Source: Rhodeus uyekii
Taxonomy: Eukaryota > Chordata > Actinopteri > Cypriniformes > Acheilognathidae
DNA length: 64,000 nucleotides
Direction: 5' to 3'
Assembly: GCA_037043235.1 (NCBI GenBank)
Contig: JAWRVZ010000077.1
Coordinates: forward strand, 1,640,501-1,704,500
The notes beneath the pieces were generated by a model. The model worked only from the letters and a program-made list of their open reading frames with translations, was not told where the DNA came from and ran no database searches. The position numbers and the translations under genes are program-made. The number at the start of each line of letters is the position of its first letter. Position 1 is the first letter of the stretch. Shown here piece by piece: positions 1 to 11,899 of this stretch.

Positions 1-3000
1 TTTTGTCTTTAGCTGATCAGTGTTTTCTGTTGGCTTTGTCATTTTGGGATGTTTTAGTAACTCAAACCAGCTGTGGTCTGCTTCCTGTGAATCTTCCAAA
101 TTTGAGGAGAAAACTTCAGGATCACACAGTGGGAAGAAAATCGATCTCTAAACTTTCGTCAAGCGGTCATTTAAATGTGTTATTTTTGTGGTGTTTCGTA
201 TATTGGCCCTATTTCTGGTGGTACAGGTTGAATCAAATCTGTAAGGGAATCTGCTTTGCCCCTTCTGAGAAAGCGCACGCTTTAATTTGGATGAAGCTGC
301 AGGGCTGATGCTTGTGTCTCCGGGGGACGCTTTTCCTCCCCTCCTCTTTCGTGCAGCTCAATGCTCACCCACCCAGGGCCACTCCTCCCCTCCTTCACCT
401 CCTCCACTCTCTCTATCTGTCAGGAATTCATGGCTTACTGACCTCTGTTACCATTCTCACGGTGTATTTGTGTACTTTCCTTTATCTCTCACTCTTTTCT
501 ATCTGCTCCATCTCTTTCTTTCTTTCTCTCTCCCTCTCTCTCTCTCTCTCTCTTGCTCTTTTCCATCTCTCTCTTTCTCTTTCCCTCTTTTTGTACCACA
601 GGCTGTGTAAAGTTTAGCTGTGGGACGGAGAGAGTGACCTTCAAACCAGGTGGCAGGAGGACGCGTTTTCTGAGTACGCCCTGCTTGGCTCTTTGTGTGT
701 AACGCTTTTTCTTTTGTCTCTTTCCTACAATGTCATATGATTAGTTCTTGATTCTGCCAAGCTTTCTGATTGGCTGATCATCTCAGACATTGTGTCATGA
801 ATCTAAAAACTACTTATGCTCATCGATAAACAATTGTAATCGTTCCTGTCCAGTAATGCTCTAGTGTAACCTATGAGGTCCAGTAATTAAGTCATTTGTA
901 TTATTAATTTAAATTTGACCTCATATGTGCTTAAGTTTGATTTAACATAACAAAATTGCCAAAAGTAAATTAATTACTAATCATTTAAAAGATTAATTGT
1001 ACGCTGCATTTGACAGTTTCACAAAGCTATACAGCTTGTATTTTAGCAGTTAAAATTAGTATTTTTAGCAATATATTCTGAAAGCAGGAGTATGCCATCA
1101 CTTTCACAACGAGATCATGGCAGAAAGCCATTTTTGATTTTCAGTTTTAGTTTTAAGTTTTAGTAATTTTTTTTATATATTTGTTTCGTTTTATAAACAT
1201 TTTTTTTTTATCTTTAGTAATTTTACTACAACTTTCTATCTAATTTTCATTTATTTCAGCCTAATTTGTTATTAAAAATGATACAATGTTAATAGTTTTA
1301 ATTTAGTTAACAGTAACTCTGGTTGTTAGTTCATGATATTTGCTCTAATGCAAAGACAAATTGAACCTTATTGTTAAGTGCTAGCCGTATAGAATGATCA
1401 AATAATAATAATGCTGAAACATAGCTTTTCTTTTTCTGACACATGCAGTGTGAACCTGCAGTTTACTTTTCTAATTTCCTCTAATAATTACATCATTTAC
1501 ACTCACTTTCATAATTACGTCTCTCAAAAGGAGTGATCAGCTGACACAGTGACTCAAGGCATTCTAGGCAAGTCACTACATCTATTTTATAATCTGCAGA
1601 ATTTTCCCTTATTCTTGTTTTGTTTAAAAAAAGATATGTATATTATTGTAATTTGATTTAAAGTCACACCGCTCAGCTCGGGTACTTTCACACGTCATTT
1701 CAGCTCAGCACAGTCTTCCTTTGCAGTCTTGTCTTCTATTATTCTACTCTCACAATGTGAATACACCTGATCACTGGCTTTGACCACAGTCCCAATAGTC
1801 ACAATAGTCCTTCCTCCACTCACCCAACCTTCCCTGTAATTGGATATACAGTATGAATGTAACATCCGTCAAGTTTTAGACTAGTTCTGATACACTCCCA
1901 TAATGCACTGTGTTGGACGTGGAGCTACTGCAACACTGATTCTCTCCAATCTCACCGTTCTCTCCATGCTTCAGGGAAGATGGTGAAAAAAGTGTGCCCG
2001 TGCAACCAACTCTGTAGTAATTATCTCTCTTTTTTTACATCCTCCCACCTCCTCCATCCCTCCCTCCCTCTCTTTCCTGTCGTCATCCTTCGCTTCATGT
2101 CCTGTGGCCTGCTGAGGCTAGTTTCCCTGCTAAGCTCTCAGACTGGCTTGAGCATTTCTTTCCTGTGATGACCCATTCATGTTTTTTATAAGTGTGGCAT
2201 GTCACGTGTGTTTTCACTCTCAGATTAAACTCAAACATGCGCACTAAATGTGATTTCCAAATGAGAGCAAGATCGGGAGTTCCCAACGAGAAATTGTTTA
2301 CTGAACATGCATGCAAAGGTTTTGAGAACCGGTGGCGCTCCCCATGCGACGACGCCGCCACACTCAGCATCAGACTGACTAATGCACTCTAAATGGACCC
2401 GTCTGAGCACTCATCCTATTATGCACAAGCCAATTTGAAGCTCCAGACTCCCTTCTGCACTCTTCTCTATCCCCTTAAGACTCATCCTGCTTACTGCACA
2501 TCACATCGACTTCATCCTGTTTGGATGGAGCTTCTCACCCATTACAGAGGTATAATGAGGCCTGGCTGATTACACCCCCCTCCCCATTTACACACACACA
2601 CACCCCACCCCCACAAGGCTTAATCACTGTCCAGTGCTCAAGCTGCTGCATTGAGGGTATACAGCTCACATTTTGCGCATAGGAAGGTAGGTTTTTATAA
2701 ACAGGAAGCCAAGATCCTACCATATTATTGAAATGAGTGAATGGAAGTCATCCAGTAAATGCTAAAGTCAAGCTGTGTGTAGAGCCTCCACTTCTTTCTC
2801 CCTCCCTCCTTTTCCACCAAGTGGTGCTGGTGCTTGGCCATTGGATCTTTTTTGCCATATCTATAACCTATTTTAATGAGTATTCTAGTTATGATTAAAA
2901 GAAGCCTTATACTCACACGGACTGCATTCATTTAATCAAAAATACAGTAATTTTGCGAAAGGTTTGATTTTGTTTTCCATTAATAGTAACAGCATTCATT

Positions 3001-4772
3001 TAAAAACTGCATTTTGTGTTTACTTGTTATCGTTGACTAATATTTGAATTTGTTTGATGATCTGAAACATTTAAGTGTTACAAACATGTAAAAAAAAAAG
3101 GGATTAAACACTTTTTCACACAGCTGTATATCTATCGATCTATCATTGGTTAGAAAACTTCTTCTGTTTTAAGGGCCAATATAAACCACTTTTCCTTCAA
3201 TGGAAATGCATGAAACGGGGCCAAATTGGGTACTGGCTTTGGCACCAGCATGGTGAAAAAGGAGTAGCTGTCTTTATAAGCATGGCTTGCTCTGGACTAC
3301 ATCACCCAGAATACCTTTTGGTGCTTCAGTCTTGGCGCAATGTCGTCTTTCTGTTTCTGCTTTCTGGAGGGGCCGTGTTTACCATCTTAACAGGTCTTAT
3401 CTCTGTCGAATGACAGCCTGGATATTTTACAAGACATTTATGTTGAATGTAATGACTGCAAGATGTGATTTAGAAAAAAAAAAAAAATTTCCTCATCATC
3501 TTAATTATTGACTTATAATAAATTCTTAAATGCATCAGCTCTTTGTTCCTCGACAGACATGTATAGATAAATGGAGCATTCAGCTAATACCAGTGCATGA
3601 TTAAAGACTTCGTCTCTTAGTCATGACAGTGATGTGTCTTACGAACGAGCTGAGGCATTTCTACTTATTTAGCTAATTTTTCATCTTTGTTCACTTTAAC
3701 TAAAACTTCTGAATTAAATCTGTTTATGCACCACATAATCCTCACTGCAAAACTTTGTTTTTCAGAAAGAGGCTTTTTTTTTACTCATACTTACAAGTAA
3801 TAATGTGCTGACACAAATCTTTGTTCTAGTTTAGCTAATGGTACTAATCAACTATCTCATGTGTTTCAAATCTCATAGGTGTTACAAATTTCACATTGTT
3901 AGACATTGCTGTTCATTTTAAGCTAATACTGGAGCTCATGGTGAATCCATTTCCATTTCACCACCCTTTTGCTCCATCTTGTGTTGGAATAAAAGCAAGC
4001 ATGATAATAATGGCCAGGCAGATGCGGAGCACTGTTTTTCCATGCTTTAATGGAAAGCCAGAGATGGTGTTTTAATGTTGTCATCGTGACCTGTTTTGCA
4101 GGCTGGAGTCAGAGTGATAAAAGTGTCACTTTAGCCTCAGAGCGGATGCCCAGGTGCTCGATAGGGCCTCACTGCCATGACTTTTGTTTCTGTATACACA
4201 TGAAATTATATGTACAGGTGTGCTCTTAAGTTTACACACTCTCCTTATGATCTGTAATATGTTTAGCATTTATTTAAATTAGCAGAGATAAATGTAACAA
4301 TAAAAGCTTTCTGATTTAGGATTGCCCTGAAGAACCTGCTATTTGTACGTTCATGAACTCTACAAGATCGTTTAAAACCCGTTTGCTAAATGTTTGCCAG
4401 CATGATTTGAGATGATCTAAAGAGCATCTCGTGCTTCATTGAATAAATAAAGCATTTCACAATGAGTGAAATGAGTTTACATGGTCAAAATCACAAATTT
4501 CCAGGGTTAACTTGAATGTAAGATTTTAAATATGGGCTCATACTTATGAAACATCAACCAAAAAAACATCCCTCTTATCTTTAAATCAAACATTTTACAG
4601 ATTATATAAGGTGTATGTAAACTAATGAGAGGAACTGTATATGAAAATATACATGTACACATTGATATAGTCTGTGGGCTTCAGATTGTATCAGATGTTT
4701 CACTGTGACATTCATTGAAGAGACTTTCTCTTTATGACTGCCTTCTCTCTTCCTCTCTTTCTCTCTGCTCAG
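1..4772 (+). other. wnk1: intron of wnk1 (sequence before the penultimate coding exon)
   Basis: I see no convincing exon in this 4.7 kb. The next upstream WNK1 segment, the acidic/coiled-coil stretch before the GTSSTNTV block, is not present and must lie before the window. Short open frames at 3-617 are Ser/Leu-rich translations of a polypyrimidine CT microsatellite (about 520-590). The stretch otherwise holds AT-rich unique sequence and one inverted-repeat element (4209-4641). Confidence 0.7.
4209..4641. mobile_element. short inverted-repeat DNA element (MITE, Tc1/mariner-like)
   Basis: The left end (TGTACAGGTGTGCTCTTAAG, followed by TTTACACA) and the reverse complement of the right end (TATACAGTTCCTCTCATTAG, followed by TTTACATA) are clearly related. 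The similarity continues inward for about 50 bp on each side. The element is about 430 bp with no coding capacity and TA-rich flanks, which is typical of Tc1/mariner-type miniature elements in cyprinids. The family name is inferred. Confidence 0.6.
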
Positions 4773-5397
4773 GGACGAGCAGCACCAACACGGTGGTGGG
4801 AACAGGTCAGAATCAAAACCAACCGCCTGTCTCTCAGTCCCAGAGCTGCAAGGGCATGTTCACAGACGAGCTGCACAAACTGGTGGACAACTGGGCCAGG
4901 GATGCTATGAACCTGTCGCAGGGCAAGAGAAGCTCCAAGCACCAACAACAAGTGGCTCCTCAGGGCCACTACGACGTAAGACTTCAGAAACTCAGACCCT
5001 TACAGTTGAATTTGAAGTTATAATCCCTAAATATCATTTGTCCTCTTCTCAGATGGTCCCTCCTACCAACATGGGCCGTAAGTACTCTGCTCCAGGACAG
5101 CTGTGCCCAAGCATCGCTTCAACTTTGAGTGGCCACTCGCCCATTCCCAACACTCCCGCTACCTCTCTGGGGGCCCGGAAGGGCTCCTTGTGTCCCACGC
5201 CACAGTACAGCTACCCATCTGCACCTTACAACGCCCAGTGGGCTGGCTCAGCCACACACACACCGGCCAGTCTCCTGGCCGCCTCACAACCCCTGGCCCA
5301 ATATTCCCAGGTGCCCGCTCCTTTACAGACCTTCCACATCAGCACTTTGCAAAAGTCAGTCAGCCACCCAGGTGGACCCAACCTGAAGACCACGTAG
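4773..5397 (+). CDS. wnk1: WNK1 serine/threonine kinase, C-terminal two exons
   Basis: WNK1 is a cytosolic 'with-no-lysine' kinase that activates SPAK/OSR1 and so controls cation-chloride cotransporters. Only the C-terminal tail is here. Exon A, 4773-4975, follows a CT-rich tract ending CAG and ends at GTAAG. It encodes GTSSTNTVVG, then FTDELHKLVDNWARDAMNLS, a conserved C-terminal helix typical of WNK1. Exon B, 5053-5397, starts in phase 0 and encodes KYSAPGQLC, a Ser-rich region, FHISTLQKSVSHP and the final NLKTT before TAG, matching the WNK1 C-terminus (human ends NLRTT). The catalytic domain and the RFxV-rich middle lie upstream of the window. Phases agree: exon A enters one base into a codon and leaves at phase 0. 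The family assignment is secure. Which teleost paralogue (wnk1a or wnk1b) it is cannot be decided here. Confidence 0.95.
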
Positions 5398-8300
5398 GGC
5401 AGGGCCTTGCCGTGTCAGGCCTAAAAACTCTTGAGTTGGGGGTGGGGGCAGTCAGAGGCGAGGAGGACGGACTGAATGTGGACTTGAGCAAGTATTTGAT
5501 CGCATTGCAGAGATTCTGTCACAAGAGTTTCCTTTAGGCGATTGAGAAGGATAGACGGCAGAATCGTCCTGCATGCTCACAGATACGCCACAGGGATGAT
5601 GCACAACGACGCAAGGTATAAGAGAAGACGAGAATATAACAACGGACACTTTGAATACAATGTTACGTGGCCAAAGAAGGTGTGACCATTTTTATTGTTA
5701 AAGTGTGTGCATCCTTCACCACCCAGCCCCCAAAAGATTAGTTAAGGGGCTTGACTTGTGTTTTGATGGTGAAAAAGATGGAGTGAATGCCACCTCCACT
5801 CATCCCAGAATCCATCCACCTGTAGGTCCTCTTGAAAAATTACTTACATCAAGCATATCACCAAACAGAGTTTGGGTGGGTGATGGTGTTCGGCAAAGAG
5901 ACAAACCTAGTGTCCTCGTTCCCCTCTTGCCCTAAACCCTCTGCTGCAATGCCATGGAATAATGCAATAATTACAATGGTAGAAAAAAAGCCCATTTTAA
6001 AACACAGGAAGTGGCCTTCATTAGATAAAACAAAAAAAATCCATGTACATATTTCCTTTGTTTTTAAATTGGGTTATTAGGATTTTGATTCCATTTGCTT
6101 GGTTGGTTGGTTGGTTGGTTGTTTTCTCCCTATGCCCTTCAAGCCGGCCTTGTGTAGCAGAATGTTAGAGATATTTTTTTGTTTTGTCACATGTTCAGAT
6201 GCCTTTCATCTGCCCCCAAGGTTTGTACTACCAAGCTTCTACAGCTCCCAGCATGCTTTTGCAGCACATTCACTCACTTACAGTCCTCTTCCAGTTCACA
6301 CCACAAGGTGACATGTAACATAGTGGGTACAATCAGTTGGAATGGGGTTTGGTTACGAAACTAGGGGGCACGGGGCATGTGTCACCACTCACGTACTGCC
6401 TTGGAGGCCCGTGAAGCTTTAAATCTACGACTAATGTAACAGCTTATTCTAATCATGGCAGCATTAGGGGCCTTTTAGGATAGTTTGATGGAGACATTCA
6501 AATGAGAAGTCGTGTTCTGTATGGACCTGTATTTACTCATCAGTTTTTGATGTTGAAACACTGTGATTATTCTAAATGTTGTTGGACAACATTAGCTAAA
6601 AAGAAAAGTAGACAAAAAAACATGACATTTTGGAGGGTTTGGGATATTTGCGTTCATGAGATGTAAGGCTAGCTATTTCATTATTCACATCTTATTGGAG
6701 ACACTTTAACCCTTTTTCTCCTTTCTACTTTCTTTATATTATTAGATAAATGTGAATGTAAAATGGATTCAATTAATGTACTTGAAGAAACAAATCTTTC
6801 CCTTTGCCCAGTGAGCTTTCTGAAGATTCTAGTGCCTTGCTTTTTTTCTTTCTTTCGTTTTCTTGTTTTGGGGTGTGATATATAAGGCAGTGGAGAGTTT
6901 TGGTTGAAGTGCTGGTCTTTGGATTTCACAGAGGGTTAATGTTGCAGGATCGAGGTTTCGTTTTGGGTGCCGTTTTGATTTCTGAACACATTTGATAGCC
7001 CAGTTTAGGCAGAGTTGCAAAAAGCTTCATAGAAAACGCATGATCCTTATCCTTATATCATTATATCACATGCAAAGGCTGTGAAAGTACTTAAGGGTTG
7101 AGTTTTAGATGGTTTGATCAGTCTGACTTGGCAAGCGTAAGTGTGCCTATCATTACTGCACTCTTCCTTGCATAGACGAGTCATTTAAACACTGCTTTCA
7201 ACAACCCTGGTGTGTTTGTTTTCCAGATGGATTCTTAGTCGGCGTTCTCGTGAAAGTGAGGGATCGGATCAGATAGAAAAACAGGATGAGGAAAGTTAGT
7301 ACGCTTTGGACGGTATGTTGTAAGAAGCTCCAGATTTCAGAAACTCCCTATAGCTTTGATGTTTTACAGCACTGCTTTATTGGTTTTGACACCATTCAGT
7401 GTCAAACCCTCTCCGGTGTGCGTAGACAGGCGTGTTTCACTCATTTAGTAACAGATGTGACGGCAGGTATAACTTCACAAGTGAGAAAAGGACCAGAAAA
7501 GTGAGAAAAGACAGTTAGCAGCCCTCACCGACACAAGAAGGCAACTCTCTGCCAAAACAGCACTGCTGAAGAGAAATTCTCACTGATTTCTCGTCAAACC
7601 TTTTTCTTTTGAGTCGCACTGCCCATACAAGTCACTGTACTGGCAACGGCCTTCAGTTTTATGGCAGATCAGTAGCTTTTTTTGGAGGATCTCTCTCTCT
7701 CTCGCTCTCTTTGTAGCAGTCAGTCAAATCACTTTTGTAAATGCTTTGGTTTATTCTAAATACTTTTAGCTTCATTAGACTACAGACTACTTTTTAGTGT
7801 TGCATTTAGCGCATCCGGCTGTGCAGATGAAAAGAGAACAGTCCTGATTCAACAGAAACAAATGTACAGATCCTTAGAGCATTTTAATTGGGGTACAAAA
7901 CATAGTCATCTTAACTACTGAAAGGACTAACAGCTGGTTACTGCTTAGTGTGTTTTCTGTGTGAAACGTGTGGCACAGGAACTTCACTTTTGGTCAAATG
8001 TACAGTATAGATTCTCAACTGGCTCTCTATATTTAAAATACGATTTTTTTTTTTACCGTTTGCTTTGTATACAATGCTTTCCATGTAGACCGCTGGTTTT
8101 TACCCACTTTCCGTCGTTCGGGTCGTTCAAACTGTGAACACATTAAAAGGTCTTTAACAAAGAGGTCCCACCTGCTCAGTGTTCGGTCTATGAAATCTGT
8201 GTGATACTACCTTCTGAGTGCCATCCCCCTGTTCCAGATTCAACACAAGTGTTCATTTGCTCTCACTGTAAGAAACTGTTCATCCTGTTTGACTGTAGAG

Positions 8301-8960
8301 GGCACTAATGTAACTGCAGATTCACCTCTGACCTCTGATGTAAATGAAAACAGCACCTTGAAAAATATAAAAACCTATTTTTTCCTTTATTCTTCACTTT
8401 GTTTTGAAAAGAAAATGCATTTGTAGCATGCTGATGTGCGATTGAGCCATTCAGTTTCAATACACATTGTGATTTATAAAAATGTATTATTTTATTTTTT
8501 TGCATGATACTTCAGTTACACATAAAAAATGCACACAAATTCACTCAAAAAGTATCTTATTGAATGAAACCCTCTTTCTAGTCACTCTCCTGTGGAAAGG
8601 AAAACAACAGAACAATGTTTACTTAATGCTACTGACCTGTCATTAAGTTATTTTGTTTTTTACTACTATCTGATCCGATTGTTTTGGTGTCTTTTGAGTC
8701 TCTAGATTTTCTTCTAGTGACTTTCATTCAGTGTTTTTTTTTCCTCCGTATAATATTTAACATTGTACAAAATGTTAAAATATTTCCTTAAAACAAAAAC
8801 CAAACAAAAATATGTAGGGAATCATCGGCAATGTTTAACTGTCTGTTTTGCACTAAGTATAGGATGTTCAAGCTTCATATAAAATTGCGCTTTGCGCTCC
8901 AATAAAACAGCATTTGTTACCTTCTTTGTAAACTTAATAAAAGTCATTTAAATAAATCAA
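5398..8960 (+). other. wnk1: probable wnk1 3' UTR
   Basis: About 3.5 kb of largely non-repetitive, non-coding sequence follows the wnk1 stop. AATAAA signals at 8901-8906 and 8936-8941 are the first strong candidate polyadenylation sites at a plausible distance, since mammalian WNK1 also has a multi-kilobase 3' UTR. A (GGTT)n run lies at about 6101-6120 and a (CT)n run at 7690-7712. The UTR extent is inferred, not shown. Confidence 0.55.
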
Positions 8961-9608
8961 GATTGCTTCTGCTTATCAATTCTCACTGGATCCAGGATTA
9001 GTTATCATGCAGTTTAGAGTAATGGCGCTGATGAAATGTACTATTATACATAAGTGCATTTCATTTCAGTTACTTTATTATGTCTCATGTCTACTGTACT
9101 GCAATCTGCATTACCAGTGATCCATTTCAGAGTGTTATTTGTGAGTATTCACCTTTAATATCTCATATACTATACAATACAATCTACATCTGATGCACAA
9201 AGAATGAGGAAGTATAAAATACTTCCTTCTACACTGCATCCTTACCGTATGTACTGAATTTTATTTGCATCTATAAATGACACCACTTGTGCACGTGCAC
9301 TCTGCCCTGTCCTTCTAAATGTTTACGTGCTCTGTGTCTTTTCCTTGAGCAACACCCTCTTCTCCATTTTGGTGGCAGATTGGATTCTGAGTTGGACCAG
9401 CAGTCGATGAATTAGGTCATTGCTGTTCCATATCCTTTTATTAATAAACAATGAATTCATCTTCATTTGTTTTAATAGGCATCTTCACCTCAGCTTTTCA
9501 GTATTTGTGTGATTCTTAACTAATTGGTTTTAGTCTGTTTACTAACAAAAACAAACACATCTACTAACTTGTGTCCCCGTTTACTCTGTTTCTTGTGCTT
9601 GACCAAGA

Positions 9609-9664
9609 TTCCTCTGCGTCTGTGATGTTAGACTTTGAGTTGAACCAGTTCCATATCTATTTGT
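9609..9664 (+). pseudogene. truncated orphan-exon relic, unit 1 copy
   Basis: The sequence matches the start of the exon-like block described at 11900-12017 but breaks off after TTCCATATCTATTTG. It continues directly with sequence that in unit 2 lies about 180 bp further on (AGCTATTGTTAGGATCT). The 3' part and the splice donor are therefore deleted. Confidence 0.5.
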
Positions 9665-9849
9665 TACGAGCTATTGTTAGGATCTCATAAATTAACACAC
9701 CTTTACTGTCATCCCCCTTTTCGAGAATTGATGCAAAAATGAACTTTCCAAACATAAATGGTTGTAAATGGTTGAGGGGGAAGTTGTATCAGCCAATCTG
9801 AAAACAGATACATAAAAGATTAAAGATTAATTGATCACCAAGTGAAAGA

Positions 9850-9923
9850 ATTGTGCAATACTGAATGCTTTATAAAGGGGGCAAGAATCTAAAGACATGC
9901 ACACAATTCCTGATACATTCGAG
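9850..9923 (+). promoter_or_regulatory. C2-protein gene 1 promoter and 5' non-coding exon
   Basis: An ATTGTGCAAT palindrome (C/EBP-type site, 9850-9859) stands 11 bp before TATAAAG (9871-9877). Transcription would start about 9900. A short leader exon ends CATTCGAG at 9923, followed by a GTAAGC donor. The matching acceptor (TTTCTGACAG) ends at 10019, three bases before the ATG region. The same arrangement is preserved in all three units, which supports it. C/EBP binding is inferred from the motif only. Confidence 0.7.
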
Positions 9924-10021
9924 GTAAGCCATCTTTACCATCACATCACACCTTTAGACATTATTGCGCATTTTGAATATTGTGTGTATTCCTTATTGAA
10001 GCTGTATTGTTTCTGACAGAT

Positions 10022-10438
10022 ATGGCAGTGGTTTGTAATCTTCAGCTGGTGTCTCTGGTCGTGCTGGTCCTGGCATCTCAGCTGGACTTTGCCAGAGCTG
10101 ATGTTCGAGTTTTTGGCTTACATGCCAGAGACCTCACCGGTGATGCTGCTGGAAACAAACCTGATCCATATGTCAAGATCTGGTGTGGCCCTACTTTTGG
10201 AGGCCAGACAGAATTTATCAAGAATACTGCTAATCCTATATGGTCTGCAAAATTAAATTTCCCAAATTGCAGAGAAAAAGAAAACCTGAAGATGGAGGTG
10301 TGGGACAAAGACCTGAATTTTGATGACAAACTGGGCACATGTATCAGACAGGTGCAATACGGGTCTATCAACATTCGTTGTTTTCTGAAAAAAGGAACAC
10401 TGTTTTACAGCTATGAAGCGAAAAAACCTGTTCAGTAA
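10022..10438 (+). CDS. small secreted C2-domain protein, copy 1
   Basis: The 138-aa protein has a hydrophobic signal peptide (residues 1 to about 26, ending FARA) and then one C2 domain filling the rest. Candidate Ca2+ ligands are D41 and D48 in loop 1 (LTGD, NKPDPYV) and D95, D97, D101 and D102 in loop 3 (VWDKDLNFDD). C55, C83, C107 and C120 could form two disulphides. The closest family resemblance I recognise is the C-terminal C2 domain of perforin (LTGD, DPYVK, NPxWS, VWDxD, LGTC), but there is no MACPF pore domain. It is probably an extracellular calcium-dependent lipid binder; no function is established. The start is the ATG just after the splice acceptor at 10019; an upstream in-frame extension would read through the intron. 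Unlike copies 2 and 3, the normal stop is lost by a 1-bp deletion, adding KPVQ. AATAAA lies at 10582. Confidence 0.85.
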   Translation: MAVVCNLQLVSLVVLVLASQLDFARADVRVFGLHARDLTGDAAGNKPDPYVKIWCGPTFGGQTEFIKNTANPIWSAKLNFPNCREKENLKMEVWDKDLNFDDKLGTCIRQVQYGSINIRCFLKKGTLFYSYEAKKPVQ

Positions 10439-11070
10439 CTTTGAGATTCATATTGATATTCAATTGAGATATTTGTACTGTAAGCACTCTTGTGTACTTT
10501 TGCATGTTTAAGATGAATCACTTTCTGTATTCCTCAAATTGAATCTATTTATGAAAAAGAGTGCATTCACAAAACAATACTAATAAAGCCATGAATCAAA
10601 TAAAACTTGATTAAGTGTGAGTTGAGGAGCAGAGGCAGGTGCGTTGAGACTTCAATATAAGGGTGTTAATTCAGAGTCACCACTCATTCTCAAATGTTTG
10701 TGCCAATTAGTTTTGCTGCTTTTTCTTCTCACAAGTTTATTTCCCACTTGCAGCAAGTGATAAATTCCAACATTAAAGTGTAAAGCACACATTTTATACT
10801 CGTAAACATTAGCATTTCGCACTCGTTTTTAGTTTTTATGCCACAGAACGGGTAGAGTAAACCTAAATGCATTCTTAAATGAAAAGTCAACTATAACTCT
10901 GCTATAGAAAATCAGATGAATTCTCATGTGGATTATTGAGGTGAATGAGGGTGACAATCAAGCTCCAAAAACACCATAAAAATAGTCAACATTACTATAT
11001 AATAGTATATTTAAAGTATTCTGAATCCCCACAGTATCTGTATATGAGACAAAAAAAGTTATTAGTTTCT

Positions 11071-11300
11071 TTGGCTCGTTCATGAATGAATCACTGGAAT
11101 CGAATCGTTTTAAATGATTCACTCAATTCTAGTCTTTTTAAACAATTCACTCGATCATAACATAACATAATATTTTATTTCGGTCGTCACAAATAATCAC
11201 TCATAATCACTCAAAAATTGAAACTATACCTTATACCTTAAAACGATTCACTCGATCCGAATCGTTTTAAATCATTCACTCGCGATTCGGAAGACAGCGG
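11071..11300. repeat. array of GAATCG-TTTTAAA-GATTC imperfect palindromes, unit 1
   Basis: Several copies of GAATCGTTTTAAATGATTC and CGATTCACTCGATCCGAATC occur here, each self-complementary around TTTTAAA or TCGA. Related arrays occur at 14034-14155 (unit 2) and 17343-17465 (unit 3). The unit 1 array is interrupted by about 100 bp of AT-rich sequence. The array precedes the conserved GGAAGACAGCGGAG block in all three units. Its nature (a transposon end or promoter-like array) is unknown. Confidence 0.6.
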
Positions 11301-11899
11301 AGTTGAAGCTCATCAGGTATTAACGACATTAATTTCGGTTCGTTTGTCACATAAAGCCATCACATGACTTAATAAGAATATGAATATAGCAAACGAGTCT
11401 TATCAGATCACTTTTATGGTGTTTTATTGCCATTTCTTTTTAGTATGACAGCCTCCAGCACTCATTCACTGTCATTACAATGACAAGAAGATTGACCACA
11501 TACTATAAAAACTCTTCCATTGAAATATAACCATACGGATTTTCTTCTAGTGATTTTCATTCAGTGTTTCCCCAACTTCCAAATGTTTACATGCACTATG
11601 TGTCTTTTTCTTGAGCAACACCCTCTTCTCCATTTTGGTGGTAAACTGGATTCTGTTGGACCAGCAGTTAATGAAATAGGTCATTGCTGTTCCATATCCT
11701 TTATTAATAAGCAATGAAGAAGTTTTGTTTAAATCATTCACCTTCATTTGTTTAAATAGTCATCTTCACCTCTGAATCACACCTCAGCTTCTCTTTATTT
11801 GTGCAATTCTTAACAAATTGGTTTTAGTCTGTTTACTAACAAAACCAAACACATCAACTAACTTGTGTTCCCATTTACTCTGTCCTGTCCTTGACCAAG

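Larger units (their letters stand above)
8703..11536 (+). repeat. tandem duplication unit 1 (C2-gene cassette)
   Basis: This is the first of three head-to-tail units. All begin with a related segment (TTTTCTTCTAGTGA at 8707, 11541 and 14398) and carry the same ordered landmarks: a block with CAACACCCTCTTCTCCATTT, an exon-like block with TTTGAGTT(G/A)(A/G)ACCAGTTCCAT, a C/EBP-TATA promoter, the C2 gene, and a block of GAATCG/GATTCA palindromes. Unit 1 starts inside the presumed wnk1 3' UTR. It has a deletion removing most of the orphan exon and lacks a SINE-tail insertion found in units 2 and 3. Confidence 0.85.

Noticed and set aside
287..617. Ser/Leu-rich open frames ending near a possible acceptor (TTTGTACCACAG)
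   Set aside because: They translate a CT-rich tract; no WNK1 similarity follows the acceptor, and the downstream frame stops quickly.
9980..10021. Upstream in-frame extension of the C2 proteins (MCVF..EAVLFLTD)
   Set aside because: The extension translates the intron and its splice acceptor. In unit 1 that codon is also not ATG (GTG-type start), and the signal peptide begins properly at MAVV.
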